From: Axinella damicornis
Taxonomy: Eukaryota; Porifera; Demospongiae; Axinellida; Axinellidae
Assembly: GCA_963931865.1 (NCBI GenBank)
Contig: OZ007506.1
Coordinates: forward strand, 18,263,853 to 18,327,852
Length of the DNA stretch: 64,000 nt
Reading direction: 5' to 3'
Below the pieces are notes generated by a model, which was not told where the DNA came from, did not search any database, and saw nothing but the letters and a program-made list of their open reading frames with translations. Below are positions 1-11,234 of this stretch, piece after piece; position 1 is the stretch's first letter; each line of letters opens with the position of its first letter. A program made the position numbers and the translations under genes.

Positions 1-324
1 CCATCCTATCAAGGCAAAGCCCACCCATTGAGCTCTGAACACAGATGAAGTGGTGGTCAACTTCTTTGCTGATCAGTAATACACGTCTATGAAAATAAAA
101 ACAGAGCATTGAAAACCACGATTCATCATACAAGAGTACTAACTCTACTCTAGTGATGGAGTGTGTTGAGCTGGTTGCTAGGCTTCATCAGGAGATGAGT
201 CACCATCGCTGACCTACAGCGGAGGAACAGCATTTGAAGCACTTAGCTACTTCATTAGAAATCCACTTCTACTACACATCATCAGTCACTAGATAGATGG
301 GCTGTGGATATACATTCCCTTTCT

Positions 325-905
325 TGGGGCGAGCCTGAGCAAGCCCCACACTGCTTGCTTAGATCTTGCACTTACCCAAATCAGGGGATTTCACTTGCAC
401 ATGCACAGTTCAAATTCAAATTCTAGGCATGACAGTTGAACAAAGCATGGAAAGTCTACTTCCACGATCCAAGGAATCGTGAACAGTCTACTTGTTCGAT
501 GGATGATCGCGACAACAAAGATGGAGACCACTCGTGTACTACATATTCATTGGCTAGAGTGATAAGCGAACCATGAACAGTCTACCTCCTTGGTGGCGAC
601 AAAAAAGACGGAGACCACTCGTGGACCTACCTTTCAGTGGTGAGTGAGCAATAGGGGCCACCACATGGCAACAAAGATCCAGTTGTCGACGCTTATTAAT
701 ACTTTTGCCTGACTCTCTGCTCGAGTCCAGCAAGTCAATCGTCACATGGACATATTTCTTCTGGCTACAGTGATTTTCGGGTTGTTGGTCATGGGTGACG
801 TACCTGCTAGACTGCTTCAGCTAACCTGACTCACAGTTCCTGTGATGTACATGAGTGTGTTTTAGTGTCATAATTTCTGTGGCCTGAGGTTGTACTATGC
901 TCATT
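325..905. mobile_element. Non-autonomous TIR element, degraded copy
   Basis: The left end carries GGGGCGAGCCTGAGCAAG, nearly the same as the terminal inverted repeat of the fuller element at 41253-41922. Internal stretches also match that copy in order: a segment with 'gacggagaccactc', then 'caacaaag', then 'tgtggcctgaggttg' near the right side. The right terminal repeat is not recognisable, so this copy looks truncated or diverged. No coding capacity is seen. The family cannot be assigned by eye. Bases 1-324 and 906-1082 show nothing else I can support. Confidence 0.45.
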
Positions 906-1082
906 GCCCAGTCACATTCTGATGACACTTTGACAGTCATGTGCATGCAACTGTTCCATAGTAGATCATGTTTTGTATTGTTAGAGGCACAGGACCACTG
1001 CTGGCTAGACCTCCCATCAGTCGAAAGGGAACAATTCAACATCAGCAATCACCTACGCCCTCAGCAGGCAGTTAGTAGCAAG

Positions 1083-2799
1083 CTACTTGTATTTCTGAAC
1101 CTTGACAAAAGGGTGATCCAGAAGTTTGTTGACCCTCCATCTTCTGCCGGGGTCCTGCTCAAAACAGCGTGAGAGGAAGTGGTGACCCTCACTGCTCAGG
1201 GATCCCTCGGGGATGGTGGGGGACTTCCCGTTACCCAGCTGGTACATGATCTGGAACTGGTTGTCATACTCAGACCAAGGAAGCTGAGGGGGGGATGGGG
1301 AGGAAGGGATGGGGAGAAAAGGAGCTGGATCATAGTTTGAAAGAAGCTTCGGTTGTCCAGGAGTTAGCCGCACAGAGAGGGATACGTACGGTGAGCACTG
1401 TCTACACTATGCTTGGTGCAGGTGGTTAAAACTATAGTCAAGTCAAGTGTTTTTTCACACAATGGTTCTGTCAGTGGTAACTGCCATCAAGTGTGGAGCT
1501 GAGATATTGACTATGCTCAACGTTCAACTCCGCAATCATGTAGCTTTGGAGGCTCTACATGTACATCCTTGTCCCGATCTCAAATCTCGCACTGTCCTCA
1601 AGGCTATTCAATCTCGAGCAGCCAGCCAGAAACCAGCAAGATCCCTAAGCGCGATCACCATTCCTAAGCATGGCTGACAAATGAGAACAGATCCCTCATT
1701 TAGAGCCTCATGCTAATGCGCTCGGCACTGAACTGCCATCTTTATACAATGTGTATACCTTTCCTGTGGTCATCTCCACAACGACGCAGCCAACACTCCA
1801 GATGTCCATGGGGCGACCCATCTCTTGTTTGAGGATCACCTCTGGAGGCATGTAGGCTGACAGGGGGAGAGGCGGGAGAGAGGAGGGGAGGGGGGGAGGG
1901 GAGAGGGGAGGGAGAGGGGAGGGAGAGGGGAGAGGGGAGGGAGAGGAGGGAACAGAGGGAATGGAGTGAAGAGGGGAGAGGGGACAGTGAGGGAAGGGGG
2001 ATGGGAGGGTGGAATGAGGGAGATAGGACTTATGAAGGACATATGCCTCTCTTACTGTCATAATTAATGCATGCAGTCCTAGGCCTCAAGACTTGAAAAC
2101 CGTTCTGCATATGTGATCTAATCATAGACACAGCCAAAAGTATCTCTAGAAGTACTTACGGACGGTGCCGACTTGTTGCTTGATCTCATTGGGCATTGTT
2201 TTGTGGAAGTTCTTGAGCTGCACACTCAGCCCGAAGTCACCGAGTTTGATGGACCCGTTGGACGAGAGGAAGATGTTGGCGCCTGAGGACAGGGAAGACA
2301 TGACAGTAGGAGGGACAAAGGACTGAGCCAAGCTTGAGGGAGGACATTTCGATCTTGTAGATCTTCATCAGATGAATACCTATACACTCACAATAAGAAT
2401 ATGACATATCTCAGGTATGAACTTGGCCAGTTCAAAGTGCTGANNNNNNNNNNNNNNNNNNNNNNNNNNNNNNNNNNNNNNNNNNNNNNNNNNNNNNNNN
2501 NNNNNNNNNNNNNNNNNNNNNNNNNNNNNNNNNNNNNNNNNNNNNNNNNNNNNNNNNNNNNNNNNNNNNNNNNNNNNNNNNNNNNNNNNNNNNNNNNNNN
2601 NNNNNNNNNNNNNNNNNNNNNNNNNNNNNNNNNNNNNNNNNNNCTAGCCTCATTCCCAGCCTAGGAACGAGGCTAACGCCTGACCTTCAGAATCAGGAAT
2701 AGCATGGATGTGTGTATGGTGTGTGTGACAGTGTGTGTGTGGGCGTGTTCAGTTCAGCAACAGTACAGTAGGTTCCCCCCAACCCTCCCACACCACACC

Positions 2800-2843
<44 letters not shown>

Positions 2844-5800
2844 ACACACATCCACAACACACCCACCCACCTCAAACCCCAGATTGAAGCAGGCGTGCAT
2901 GGTGCCCTGGTAGGTTTGCTGAGGTCCTCGGTGCTGGTCGTGTCCTCCATGCTGAGGTGGTCCGTCACCTGTGAGGCAGTGCGCATCAGGTGCTTCGCCA
3001 GATCACTGGCCACCATCTGTGGGTGTGGAGGTGTGTGGGTGTGGAGGTGTGTGGGTGTGGAGATGTGTGGGTGTGGAGATGTGTGGGTGTGGAGATGTGT
3101 GGGTGTGGAGATGTGTGGGTGTCGAGGTGTGTGGGTGTGGAGAAGTGTGGGTGTGGAGAAGTGTGGGTGTGGAGATGTGTGGGCAGAGATGGGGGGGAGA
3201 TGCGTGGGCGTGGAGAAGTGCGGGTGTGGAGAAGTGTGGGTGTGGGTGTGGAGGTATGGGCGTGGAGGTGCGGGCAGGGAGAAGTGTGTGTGTGCATGAG
3301 GATGTTTGTGAGGATGAGTGTGAGAATGTGTGTGAGGATGGATGTGTGTGGGTGCGTAGGGAGAAATAGTGGGTGAGGTACATAGGTGTGTGTGGGGAGA
3401 GGTGTGTTGGAAAGGGGTATATGTGAATGTGTGTGTGTACAAGATGGGGGAGAGGGGATCAGCAGATTCCAACTGCAACATGAGCACTCCAGTAAATGCA
3501 CACCAACAGTTTACTATCATGAACTAGAACACAATCCTAACAGTTACATGAACGCACTTTCAAGTCTCCAATCCTGTCAGTCACATTCTCGTGGCTAGAC
3601 GTCTGCTCATTGGCCAGCTTGACAGCATTGCCTACAGAGCTTAGGAAGTAGTTACGGCAGGTACTGAGGTGGGTGGAGCTAGTCACTATCATCTTCAGAC
3701 TCTCCACCTGCAGGAAGGAAGCAGAAGGGGAGAGTCGAGATCGGGGAGTGGAGAGGAAGAAGGGACAATTTTGTACTGCGTAGACAAGGGGTAGTCATTC
3801 GACTGCAACTGGGGGTAGCCTCGTTCCCAGGCACACAGCCTAGGAACGAGGATCAACACAATCCCATATATGGTGGATATAGGTGTGGGCATTGCTGTGG
3901 CTTACTGCACTACACCATACACTACAAAAATTTCACGCAGTCACAGTGAATTTTTTCCCAGATCACTGGGTCACTGGTAGTTCAGCAGCATGGTCACGCG
4001 GTCACAGGCAGTTTTCGGATGGTCGCAATTTGTGGCCCAGATGCAGTCATAAGTACAGCGCTTATTGGGGTGGCCACCCCGGATTAGTGCAGTCATGATG
4101 GTCCATCATGTAAAGTGGAAACTGCTACCTCCACAATTGCGAGTCCAGTTAACACTGGGCGTAGCTCATGGCGGAGAGTAGTATTCGACTGCCAATCCAA
4201 AGGTTGTTGCTTTAAGTCCCACCAATGGTCCCATGAAGTAGGTTAACCCCACCCTTGTACATAGTCCCTGGTTGTAGTAACACACTGTGGGACTGACTCA
4301 GACTAACCCCAAATACTTCAACGTTCCTTGGCAGAAGTGCTGTTTCTGCCAATTTTGGCTTAATTCTACATGGTTTCTAAAATGTGCCAATTAGCATGTG
4401 CTGGATGCGGGACTACCCCCTCCCCCCCTCCTCCCACTCACATGAAACCTTGTCAGCCCCTTCCGCATAACAACATACCTGTATCTCAGAGATGGCTATG
4501 GTGGTCTCGGCAGAGGTCTTGATGGACACAGTACGTCCATTCCATACTGCCTGGGACTCGCTGACATCCAGGTTGACCAGTAGCAGGTAAGAATCCTTCA
4601 GGTCAAAGTGGCTCTCTCCGCCGCTGTGGGCAAAGCTGACATTCAGAAGCTGATGAATCTCCCTGTGAGGGTAGGGATGAGGGAGGGGAGGGATGAGTGG
4701 GGGGGGTGGGATATGAGAACAGGAAGGATGAGGGAGTGAGAAGAGGGAAGGGAGAGACAAGGGAGGGGACGACAAGGGAAGGTAGGGACGGGGGGGGGGG
4801 GGAGGAAGGGACGACAAATTAATATTTAAAATCCAGCTGGACTTTGTCCCGAGGGTGAAATGGGGCGCACTGACACTACATCTCACTGCAGGTGTGTGTG
4901 TGTATGTGTGTGTGCTAGTGATGCGAAGCTCACTCGGTGCTGTCTGCAGTATTCTCTGGCACAAACATCATCTTCCCATGCTGGTTGGCCAGAACCACCT
5001 GTAGGCAGAAGGGAAGGGTGGGAGGCAGGAGGAGGAGGGAGGAGGGAGGGGGGGAGGAGGAAGGGGGGAAGAGGGAGGGGGAAGGGGAAGAGGGGAGGAG
5101 GTGGAGGGGAGGGAGGGGAGGAGGGAACGGGAAAGAGAATTAAGGGGGTTGAGTACCAGCACATAGTCTGAGCACTAGTGATCACGTGCCATTAGGTATG
5201 CCAGTGGTTACTGGCGCACATGTACCTGCACATGGTCTGATCACGTGCCATTAGGGTATGCCAGTGGTCACTGGCGTACATGTACCTGCACATGGTCTGA
5301 GGACTGGAGCACGGACAGCAGTTCAGAGGGAGGCACTTGAATAGAGAAGTCAGCTGCTATCTCCAGGTCCTGGGAAGGTCACATAATTAGGTTGTGTAGT
5401 TACCCTCTAGCCCCATTCCCACGAGCTGGGCGATGGCCTTGGGAATGAGGCTCGTTACCTAGTACAGGTAGGTACATGTACACAGTAAACAACATGTACA
5501 TGTAGGTCTACATGTTGTTTACTGGTGTACATGTAGTTACAGGCAGTTTACAAGCCTACATTTGTAAATGTACCTTTCTTAGCATCTTCGCAAAACCAAG
5601 TGCCTTGGACGCCCTCTCTCGAATCTCTACAAAGAGCTCTTTGAAGCTGCGGCAGGATTCACCAATGGCCGTCCTGAGGAAGGAAAGGACAGGAAGCAAC
5701 AGTTAGTGCCATCATTCCTAATGTCTGTGTATTCCAGTACATTATAGTAGAGCCTCTTCAATAACCAGTAGGGCAGAGTGAACAGTTAAACCTCCTGAAA

Positions 5801-6572
5801 TCGAAAACTACATGACTTGTACTATAGTATACCACCAATACATCCTCAAGTCTGAGTATCATATCATAGTATCACAACTGTCTAGTCTAACTATAGTATG
5901 CTACACAACTATCTGAGTACCCAGTAAACTACAGTATACTACACATCCGTCAAACCTCCTCTTGTCTGGATTCTCTCCAGAATTGTGGAGGATGTGATAG
6001 CACTCATCCATCCGATGGTCCAGGATGTCCCCTGTGGACTCAATGAGACGTGCCGCCATGTCACTGGAGAGGGAGGGATACCACATATGGCAGTATGCAC
6101 ATGTACATGTAGGTATTTAATTTTACAGAATTCCTAAATTTTGAACCTTTCATTCCCCCTACCTCCTCCTCCCCTCCTTCTCACCTTGTTCTTCTCCCCT
6201 CCATCTCTCTCATGCATTTCTCACTCCCCTCTACAGTAGATCTCTTTTTAATCCCTTCCTCCCCTCCCTCTCCCTTCCTCCCCCCCCCCCCCCCCCCCCC
6301 ATTGCTTTGCTCCTCTTCCTTTCTTTCCCTCTCTCTCCCTCCCCTCTCGCTCCCTCGCTCTCCCCATCAACTCTCCTCCTCCTCACCAGAATCTTCTTCC
6401 CGCCTCAGCTTCTCCTCCATGGATGTGTGTACAGATCTCCTTCACATGCTGCCATTCTTCCTCCAGAATATGGCCACTGAGACCTGCGCCCAGCTCTGCA
6501 GATAGTCAAAGTAAACCTGTGTGGTGTGTGTGTGTGCGTGTGTACACGTGTGTGTGTGCATGTGTGTGTGCA

Positions 6573-6617
<45 letters not shown>

Positions 6618-9600
6618 ATGTTTGTGCACACGTGTTCATAAGAATACAACTCAAGTACACAAAACGTTTAACACGTAAGGCCTGCTTGATTCCCCTCTTC
6701 ACCTCTCCCTCCCTCACCCCCTCCTTCCCTCCCCCCACACCACCATCCCCCCCTCCCCTCCCCCTCCCCCTACCTCCAGCACACTCTTGAGGTCCTCTTC
6801 AAATGCAGCCATGTCCCCCAGCACACTCTTGAGGTCCTCTTCAAATGCAGCCATGTCCCCGTCCACCTGTTCCAGCTTGACAGGGTCACCCTGTGCCACG
6901 ACCTCAATCTTGTCACGGTAGAACTTCCTGATTGCAATTGCCTGCTGCAAAGTTTCACGACACTCACGTACTAACTGTGGGTTGGAGAGGAGGAGGAGGA
7001 GGGAGGAGGGAGGAGGGAGGGAGGGAGGGTAGAGGAAGAGAGGAGGGAGTAAGGAGGACGGAGGAGGGAGGAGGGAGGAGGGAGGGAGGGAGGGTAGAGG
7101 AAGAGAGGAGGGAGTAAGGAGGATGGAGGAGGAGGGAGGAGGGAGGGGAGACGGAGGGAGGAGGGAGAGGGAGGACGGAGGACGGAGAGGGAGGGAGGGA
7201 GAAAGGAGGAAGGAGGGAGGGAGAAGAAGGAGGGAGAGGAGGAGGGAGAGGGAGCGAGTGAGAGTAAGGGAAAGGAGGGGAGTAAGATTAGCCTCGGGCC
7301 TGGGAATGAGGCTAATGTAAGATATACTGTCCATCCCCTTCTCTCCACACCTCACCTGCTTCACACTATGCAGGGACGGTTGCTGGGGGGGCTTGAGCTC
7401 GAGCTGTAGCCTCAGGCACTCCTGCATGACGTCCAGTGGAACGTGCACAAGCTGGATGTACTGCGACGAGAAGAGGGGCAGGTTCATGCTCTCAAACTCG
7501 TTCACCCAGTTCTGGGACCCAGCACTTGTCGAACGATTGAAGTAGGCGACCGGGACTCTTTCGTGGTACTGCCCTGTGGTGTGGCAGAGAATCATGTGAT
7601 GTCATGTGACAAAAATACTTGCTATACGTACATGCATGAACCATTCAACTATGTCATTACTGCTAACTGAAACGACCCAATTTCATTGGGGTGGCATTCT
7701 TCAATAGTAGCTTGAAGAAAATTCTTGTAGCTACCTGAATATGCCATACAGTAGTTAAAACACAGGCCCTTTGTTTTGGCGGTCGTAAAGACTGTGAGAT
7801 AATAACGTCTGCAGGTTCCGAGTCTCAGGAAGGTTGGTCATGCTACAGGTATGCAGAGGTACGTGTAGCTAGCATTACCAGTAAGTGTGGGGGCCAGGAA
7901 GGCCTGAAGCAGAGGTCTCCTCTCTTCCTCTGTCCCATAGGATGCGTCGTCACTCTGGTCCTGGTCCGAGGGAGGGGAGAGAGCGAATTGGGCCAACTTT
8001 AATACTGGTTCAGCAAAAAGTCTCAGAGCATTCATCAGCCTCGTCAGCCCTTTCTTCTTGAGGCCTCGGTCAACGAACGGTCGGTACGGTCCACGATTAT
8101 CCTCGAGAGCGGCCTGATAGTTGCTAAAGAGCCGCGGGAGTGTGGCAGAGGAGGTTGTGGAGCTGTGTGTCCAGCAGGCAGAGTGGGAGGAAGATTGGAG
8201 TCGTCGGAGAGATCGGCTCGAGAGAGATTGCTGTAGATCATCTTGCTCGGCGCTTCCCGGTGACCCAACACTGAAGTGAGCTTTGAACTTTGGACTCTTG
8301 GGGCTCTTGGGGCTGCCAACTAGCATGCTCCCATCTGGCGGAACAGGAGACCTCCCAACCCCACTACTGTGCGTCCTACGGCGATCGACCTCATAGCATA
8401 CCTCCGGTTTCGTCACAGGGACCCCAAGCCAGCTCGACATCGAGCAGAGTTTGCTGGCTAGCCCCACGGTCACTTTCGCCCACAATGTCAGAGTCTCAAC
8501 ACGGCGTTTGAACATCACGGTGCGATACTTTGGATGTTCATCTCCCATTCTCCTGTGATTCGGGTAGAATGTTTCAACTCGGTCAAGCTGTGCGAGTAGC
8601 TCATTCACACTTGTGAGTGCCGTCATCTGAACCGGAGAGAGAAACTGTTCCTGGGAGCACTGGCATGTAGTTGAACTTGACTCACTCCCGGATTTGGATT
8701 CAACCGAGTCCTGGTGCGCGCAGGCAGACTCACTATCAGCCACGACCGTTGCATCGTCATCTTTGGATTGGAAAGACGGAGGAAGGGAACTCGTCGGTGC
8801 TGGGGTACCAATTGGCTCGTAGCTATCCCTGTCCGAAGCGCAAAGAACATCTGATTCAGGTTCTTCTGAACATCATTACAATCTTGTAGCTCAAAGTTGG
8901 TGATACGAGTGAGAACTTGATCGACACGTTCCGATTGGTAGAACAGCCACTCTCTGTGCACGGCCGGGGTGTGGTCCCTCAGGGTGGCCTGAAGCTCCAG
9001 CCATATCTGCTCCCAAACAGGGCCATAGGGGTTCTCCAGCGCTAGGTTTTCAGAGCGCAGGCGGGCAATGTGGGGGATGCCGGGAGGGGGCTTATGTCAA
9101 CACGGGTCCTAGCTGTGATACCGGAGTACTTGAGGGCCTTCAGAAAGTTCCTATAAAACTGCTTCCTCTCAGGCGGACAGTAGATGTTTTGCCGTTCCTC
9201 TGAGGATCCCAATGATCCAAGGAGCAGGTGGGCATCAGATTGCGCCCGCCGAACCTTTATTCTTGAGTAGCTGTTTCCAGTGAGGGAGTGAATATGATGA
9301 GGCTGCAGGCTCGAGGTGAGGAAGGACTCATCATCACGAACAGCTGATAAGTTTGTGGCATCATGAGGTTCACTGCCATTGTCCAAGCCACCAGAAAAAT
9401 CAGGCATGTCAATTGGTGCTGTTATTCGAATGTCGTTCACCAATGGCAGAGAGGAATTGGAGCGTAGCCGCTCGTGCTGCATTTGCACTTTTTCATCCCT
9501 GTCCATTGTCCGTTTCTTGGCATCCTGCTTCCGTTTCCTCCTGGCCGTCTTCGTGCCTTCCTCCCCCTGCGGTGAGAGGTAGCCACTCCCCGAACTCCCC

Positions 9601-10505
9601 CCACTGCCCCTCCGCCTGGTGCGGTGGTGACCCTTCTCTTTCACCTCGTGGACCGTGTGCCTCCGGAGTGGTGAGTGTCCGGCTCCGGACCTCCATGTTC
9701 TACTGAGATCTGAGGTGAGATTGTCACCATCGACTGTGGTCGCCTTTTTAGTTCTGGTCTCTGCTTCCCGCCGGACCTCGGTCTTTGTCCCATACCAGGT
9801 GAGAGCTTCTTTGTGGATAGCTTGTGTTTGTGTCCCTTCTTGGCCATCTTCATGTAGCGACCATGCATGGGTGGGGTTGTCCCTGGAAGACCAAAGGAGT
9901 AGTCTGCCTCCTCAGTTTCCTTCTCTTGAAAGAAGACTGCTTGCAGAGAGGGAGGGAGGGAGGGAGGGAGGGAGGGAGGGAGGGAGGGAGGGAGGGAGGG
10001 AGGGAGGGAGGGAGGGAGGGAGGGAGGGAGGGAGGGAGGGGAGGGGAGGGGAGGGAGGGAGGGAGGGAGGGAGGGAGGGAGGGAGGGAGGGAGGGAGGGA
10101 GGGGGGGGAGGGAGGGAGGGAGGGAGGGAGGGAGGGAGGGAGGGAGGGAGGGAGGGAGGGGGAGGGAGGGAGGGAGGGAGGGAGGGAGGGAGGGAGGGAG
10201 GGAGGGAGGGAGGGAGGGAGGGAAAGGAGAGAGGGAGGGAGGGATTGGGTATATCGTAAGTAGCATGCACAGGTTGTTTCGGCATTCTGTATACATGTAC
10301 ATGTACATCAACAGAACTTAATCACTAAACCACTTGTACCTCGTCCCACACGACTGGGTGACAGCCCCTCCCCCCTCCTCTCCCTTGCATCCTCCCCAAC
10401 TTCCCCCAGCCCCGTTTCAGTGCTCAGCTCAAAGATGTGTTCCTCTTCCTTTCCATTGTCATAGCAACCATTGTCTTCTTCAGACCCCTCGTCACTACTA
10501 TTCAT
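1083..10505 (-). CDS. MAP3K4: MAP3K4 (MEKK4) mitogen-activated protein kinase kinase kinase; frame-broken and gap-containing
   Basis: A stress-pathway kinase that phosphorylates MAP2Ks upstream of p38 and JNK. Exons in coding order: 10340-10505 (ATG), 9796-9939, 7879-9709, 7356-7573, 6774-6974, 6387-6516, 5956-6063, 5574-5673, 5286-5369, 4934-4998, 4479-4662, 3558-3707, 2871-3016, gap, 2160-2282, 1759-1856, 1083-1283 (TAG). Most junctions are GT-AG and phase-consistent. Motifs that mark MAP3K4 are YRPFVD, ECLRLQLELKP, LVRECRE, VYFDYLQSW, ASKALGFAKMLRKDLEIAA, then the kinase C-lobe with GANIFL, LGDFG, YMPPEVI, DIWSVGCVVVEM and the terminal LLDHPFVKV. The helical region upstream of the kinase is mostly present. 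The Gly-rich loop, catalytic Lys and HRD are missing at the scaffold gap 2444-2643. Reading breaks by one base occur near 2920, 6480, 8870 and 9090. The APE motif reads PPE. Identity is very sure; whether the gene is intact is not. Confidence 0.93.
1857..2010 (-). repeat. Expanded pyrimidine tract at a MAP3K4 3' splice site
   Basis: On the coding strand this is almost pure C and T (CTCCC/TCCCC units) and ends directly at the acceptor of the kinase exon 1759-1856. Similar tracts sit upstream of many other acceptors in the window. Confidence 0.8.
2444..2643. other. Scaffold gap of 200 N
   Basis: Exactly 200 N, a conventional size for a join of unknown length. MAP3K4 exons on both sides are in the right order and strand. 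The family protein has roughly 350 residues between the last motif before the gap (CFNLGFE) and the first after it (GANIFL), so the real missing sequence must be much longer than 200 bp. Confidence 0.95.
2645..2675. repeat. Foldback element, short TAGCCTC copy
   Basis: TAGCCTCATTCCCAG is followed at once by its inverse ending in AACGAGGCTA. It is a member of the dispersed palindromic family described in the findings and abuts the scaffold gap. Confidence 0.8.
2799..2843. repeat. (CA)n microsatellite
   Basis: An uninterrupted CA run of about 20 units in a MAP3K4 intron, close to the donor of exon 2871-3016. Confidence 0.9.
3017..3290. repeat. GTGTGGGTGTGGA minisatellite
   Basis: About eighteen imperfect copies of a unit near 15 bp, 'gtggagatgtgtgggt', lying directly upstream of the acceptor of exon 2871-3016 on the minus strand. 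Open frames across it in all phases are repeat artefacts. Confidence 0.85.
3816..3851. repeat. Foldback element, short copy
   Basis: TAGCCTCGTTCCCAGG and an inverted GGAACGAGG arm are separated by a few bases. It lies in a MAP3K4 intron. Confidence 0.7.
4145..4225 (+). repeat. tRNA-like SINE fragment
   Basis: A box-A-like start 'gtagctcatggcggag' is followed about 45 bp later by a weak box B, 'ctttaagtcccacc'. The spacing suits a tRNA-derived SINE head, but the arms do not fold into a clean tRNA. It lies in a MAP3K4 intron. Low confidence. Confidence 0.3.
5005..5145 (-). repeat. Expanded pyrimidine tract at a MAP3K4 3' splice site
   Basis: A CT-only low-complexity tract on the coding strand, running into the acceptor of exon 4934-4998. 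A similar tract occupies 4663-4810 before exon 4479-4662, including a run of 13 identical C residues (G on the plus strand) at 4790-4802. Confidence 0.75.
6523..6618. repeat. (TG)n-rich microsatellite
   Basis: TG repeats with CATG and CACG interruptions immediately upstream of the acceptor of MAP3K4 exon 6387-6516. Confidence 0.85.
6778..6861 (-). repeat. 42-bp tandem duplication inside a MAP3K4 exon
   Basis: Two adjacent 42-bp copies, identical except for the last base, encode GDMAAFEEDLKSVL twice in a row. The length is a multiple of three, so the frame is kept. Human MAP3K4 as I know it has this motif once. Confidence 0.95.
6980..7285 (-). repeat. Expanded pyrimidine tract at a MAP3K4 3' splice site
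   Basis: About 300 bp of CTCC/CTCCC units on the coding strand, ending at the acceptor of exon 6774-6974. It includes a near-exact internal duplication of about 80 bp. A short foldback copy follows at 7289-7314. Confidence 0.85.
7289..7314. repeat. Foldback element, minimal copy
   Basis: TTAGCCTCGGGCCTGGGAATGAGGCTAA: two arms with almost no loop, in a MAP3K4 intron. Confidence 0.7.
9710..9795 (-). other. Probable 86-nt MAP3K4 intron
   Basis: A GTATGG donor and a CTCACCTCAG acceptor bound an 86-nt segment. Removing it joins a phase-1 donor to a phase-1 acceptor and restores the frame that continues as RRHTVHEVKEKGHHR. The segment is also open if translated, so a one-base error is an alternative. 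Confidence 0.6.
9943..10240 (-). repeat. (TCCC)n tract of about 300 bp at a MAP3K4 3' splice site
   Basis: Nearly pure TCCC repeats on the coding strand, with three TCCCC or longer interruptions, ending at the acceptor of the second coding exon. Long open frames here (poly Pro/Ser/Leu) are artefacts of the repeat. Confidence 0.95.
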
Positions 10506-10758
10506 GGTGAAACTGGGGAAGGAGAGAGGGAGGGAGGGAGTAAAGCAATATAAGCTGCCGCTGTGGCTATTGGTCCGGCAGTAAGTACATATATACTCTA
10601 GGTATAGGTACCGGAAATGCGCGCGCATCTAGAACCGGCCCTGGCCCTAATATACCCTAAGCCGCCTGCTGGACCAATAGCCACATTGATAAGCTGCAAG
10701 TAATATGTACAATCCTAGTAGCCTCAGCAGGTTTTCATTGTTTGGGGTGCAGAAGCCC

Positions 10759-10792
<34 letters not shown>

Positions 10793-11234
10793 CTTCATGC
10801 GCTTTCCATACTGAAGCAATGAAAAGCTGGGCAGCTTGGGGGCCTGGGAACAAGGCTACGATTTAGGCATTGATATTGTCCTTTAATTGTGATATTAATA
10901 ACTTGTGGATGAATAAACCCCATCCCTACCCGAGTACTATATTATTCATAACCAGCTGCACATCTGGCAGGGCCCACCACTGTTGTATGTTCTAAATAGT
11001 GCACAGTCACATTCAGAGCTGTAGTTCCCTCACTCCCCTTCAGGTCAGTAAGCTTTCATTTCCCTTAGAACTACCTCATAGACAACCAGCAGGCGCCATA
11101 AGGCACGTAACTTACTGTGAACAGCAATGATCTCACAAGTATAGCATCGTTGAAGCTTTGTGGAAACCGGACTTGTGCAATTAATTATTTTGTGGGCGTG
11201 GCAACAGTTCAAAGTTCAGTTGCTGCATAGCCTC
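10506..11234. promoter_or_regulatory. Shared 5' region between MAP3K4 and SORD
   Basis: The two genes start back to back here, 729 bp apart. The region holds a 31-base poly(C) run (10761-10791) and an inverted pair around 'tggctattggtcc' at about 10566 and 10665. No TATA box convinces me. That it serves both genes is inferred from position alone. Confidence 0.45.
10761..10791. repeat. Poly(C)31 homopolymer
   Basis: Thirty-one consecutive C residues in the MAP3K4/SORD intergenic region. Confidence 0.95.

Noticed and set aside
2895..3520. Long overlapping frames in His/Thr/Pro or Val/Gly/Cys repeats
   Set aside because: They are translations of the GTGTGGGTGTGGA minisatellite in all phases.
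9641..10285. Long Pro/Ser/Leu-rich frame joined to a MAP3K4 exon
   Set aside because: The low-complexity part is the (TCCC)n tract upstream of the splice acceptor; only the part below about 9939 is exon.
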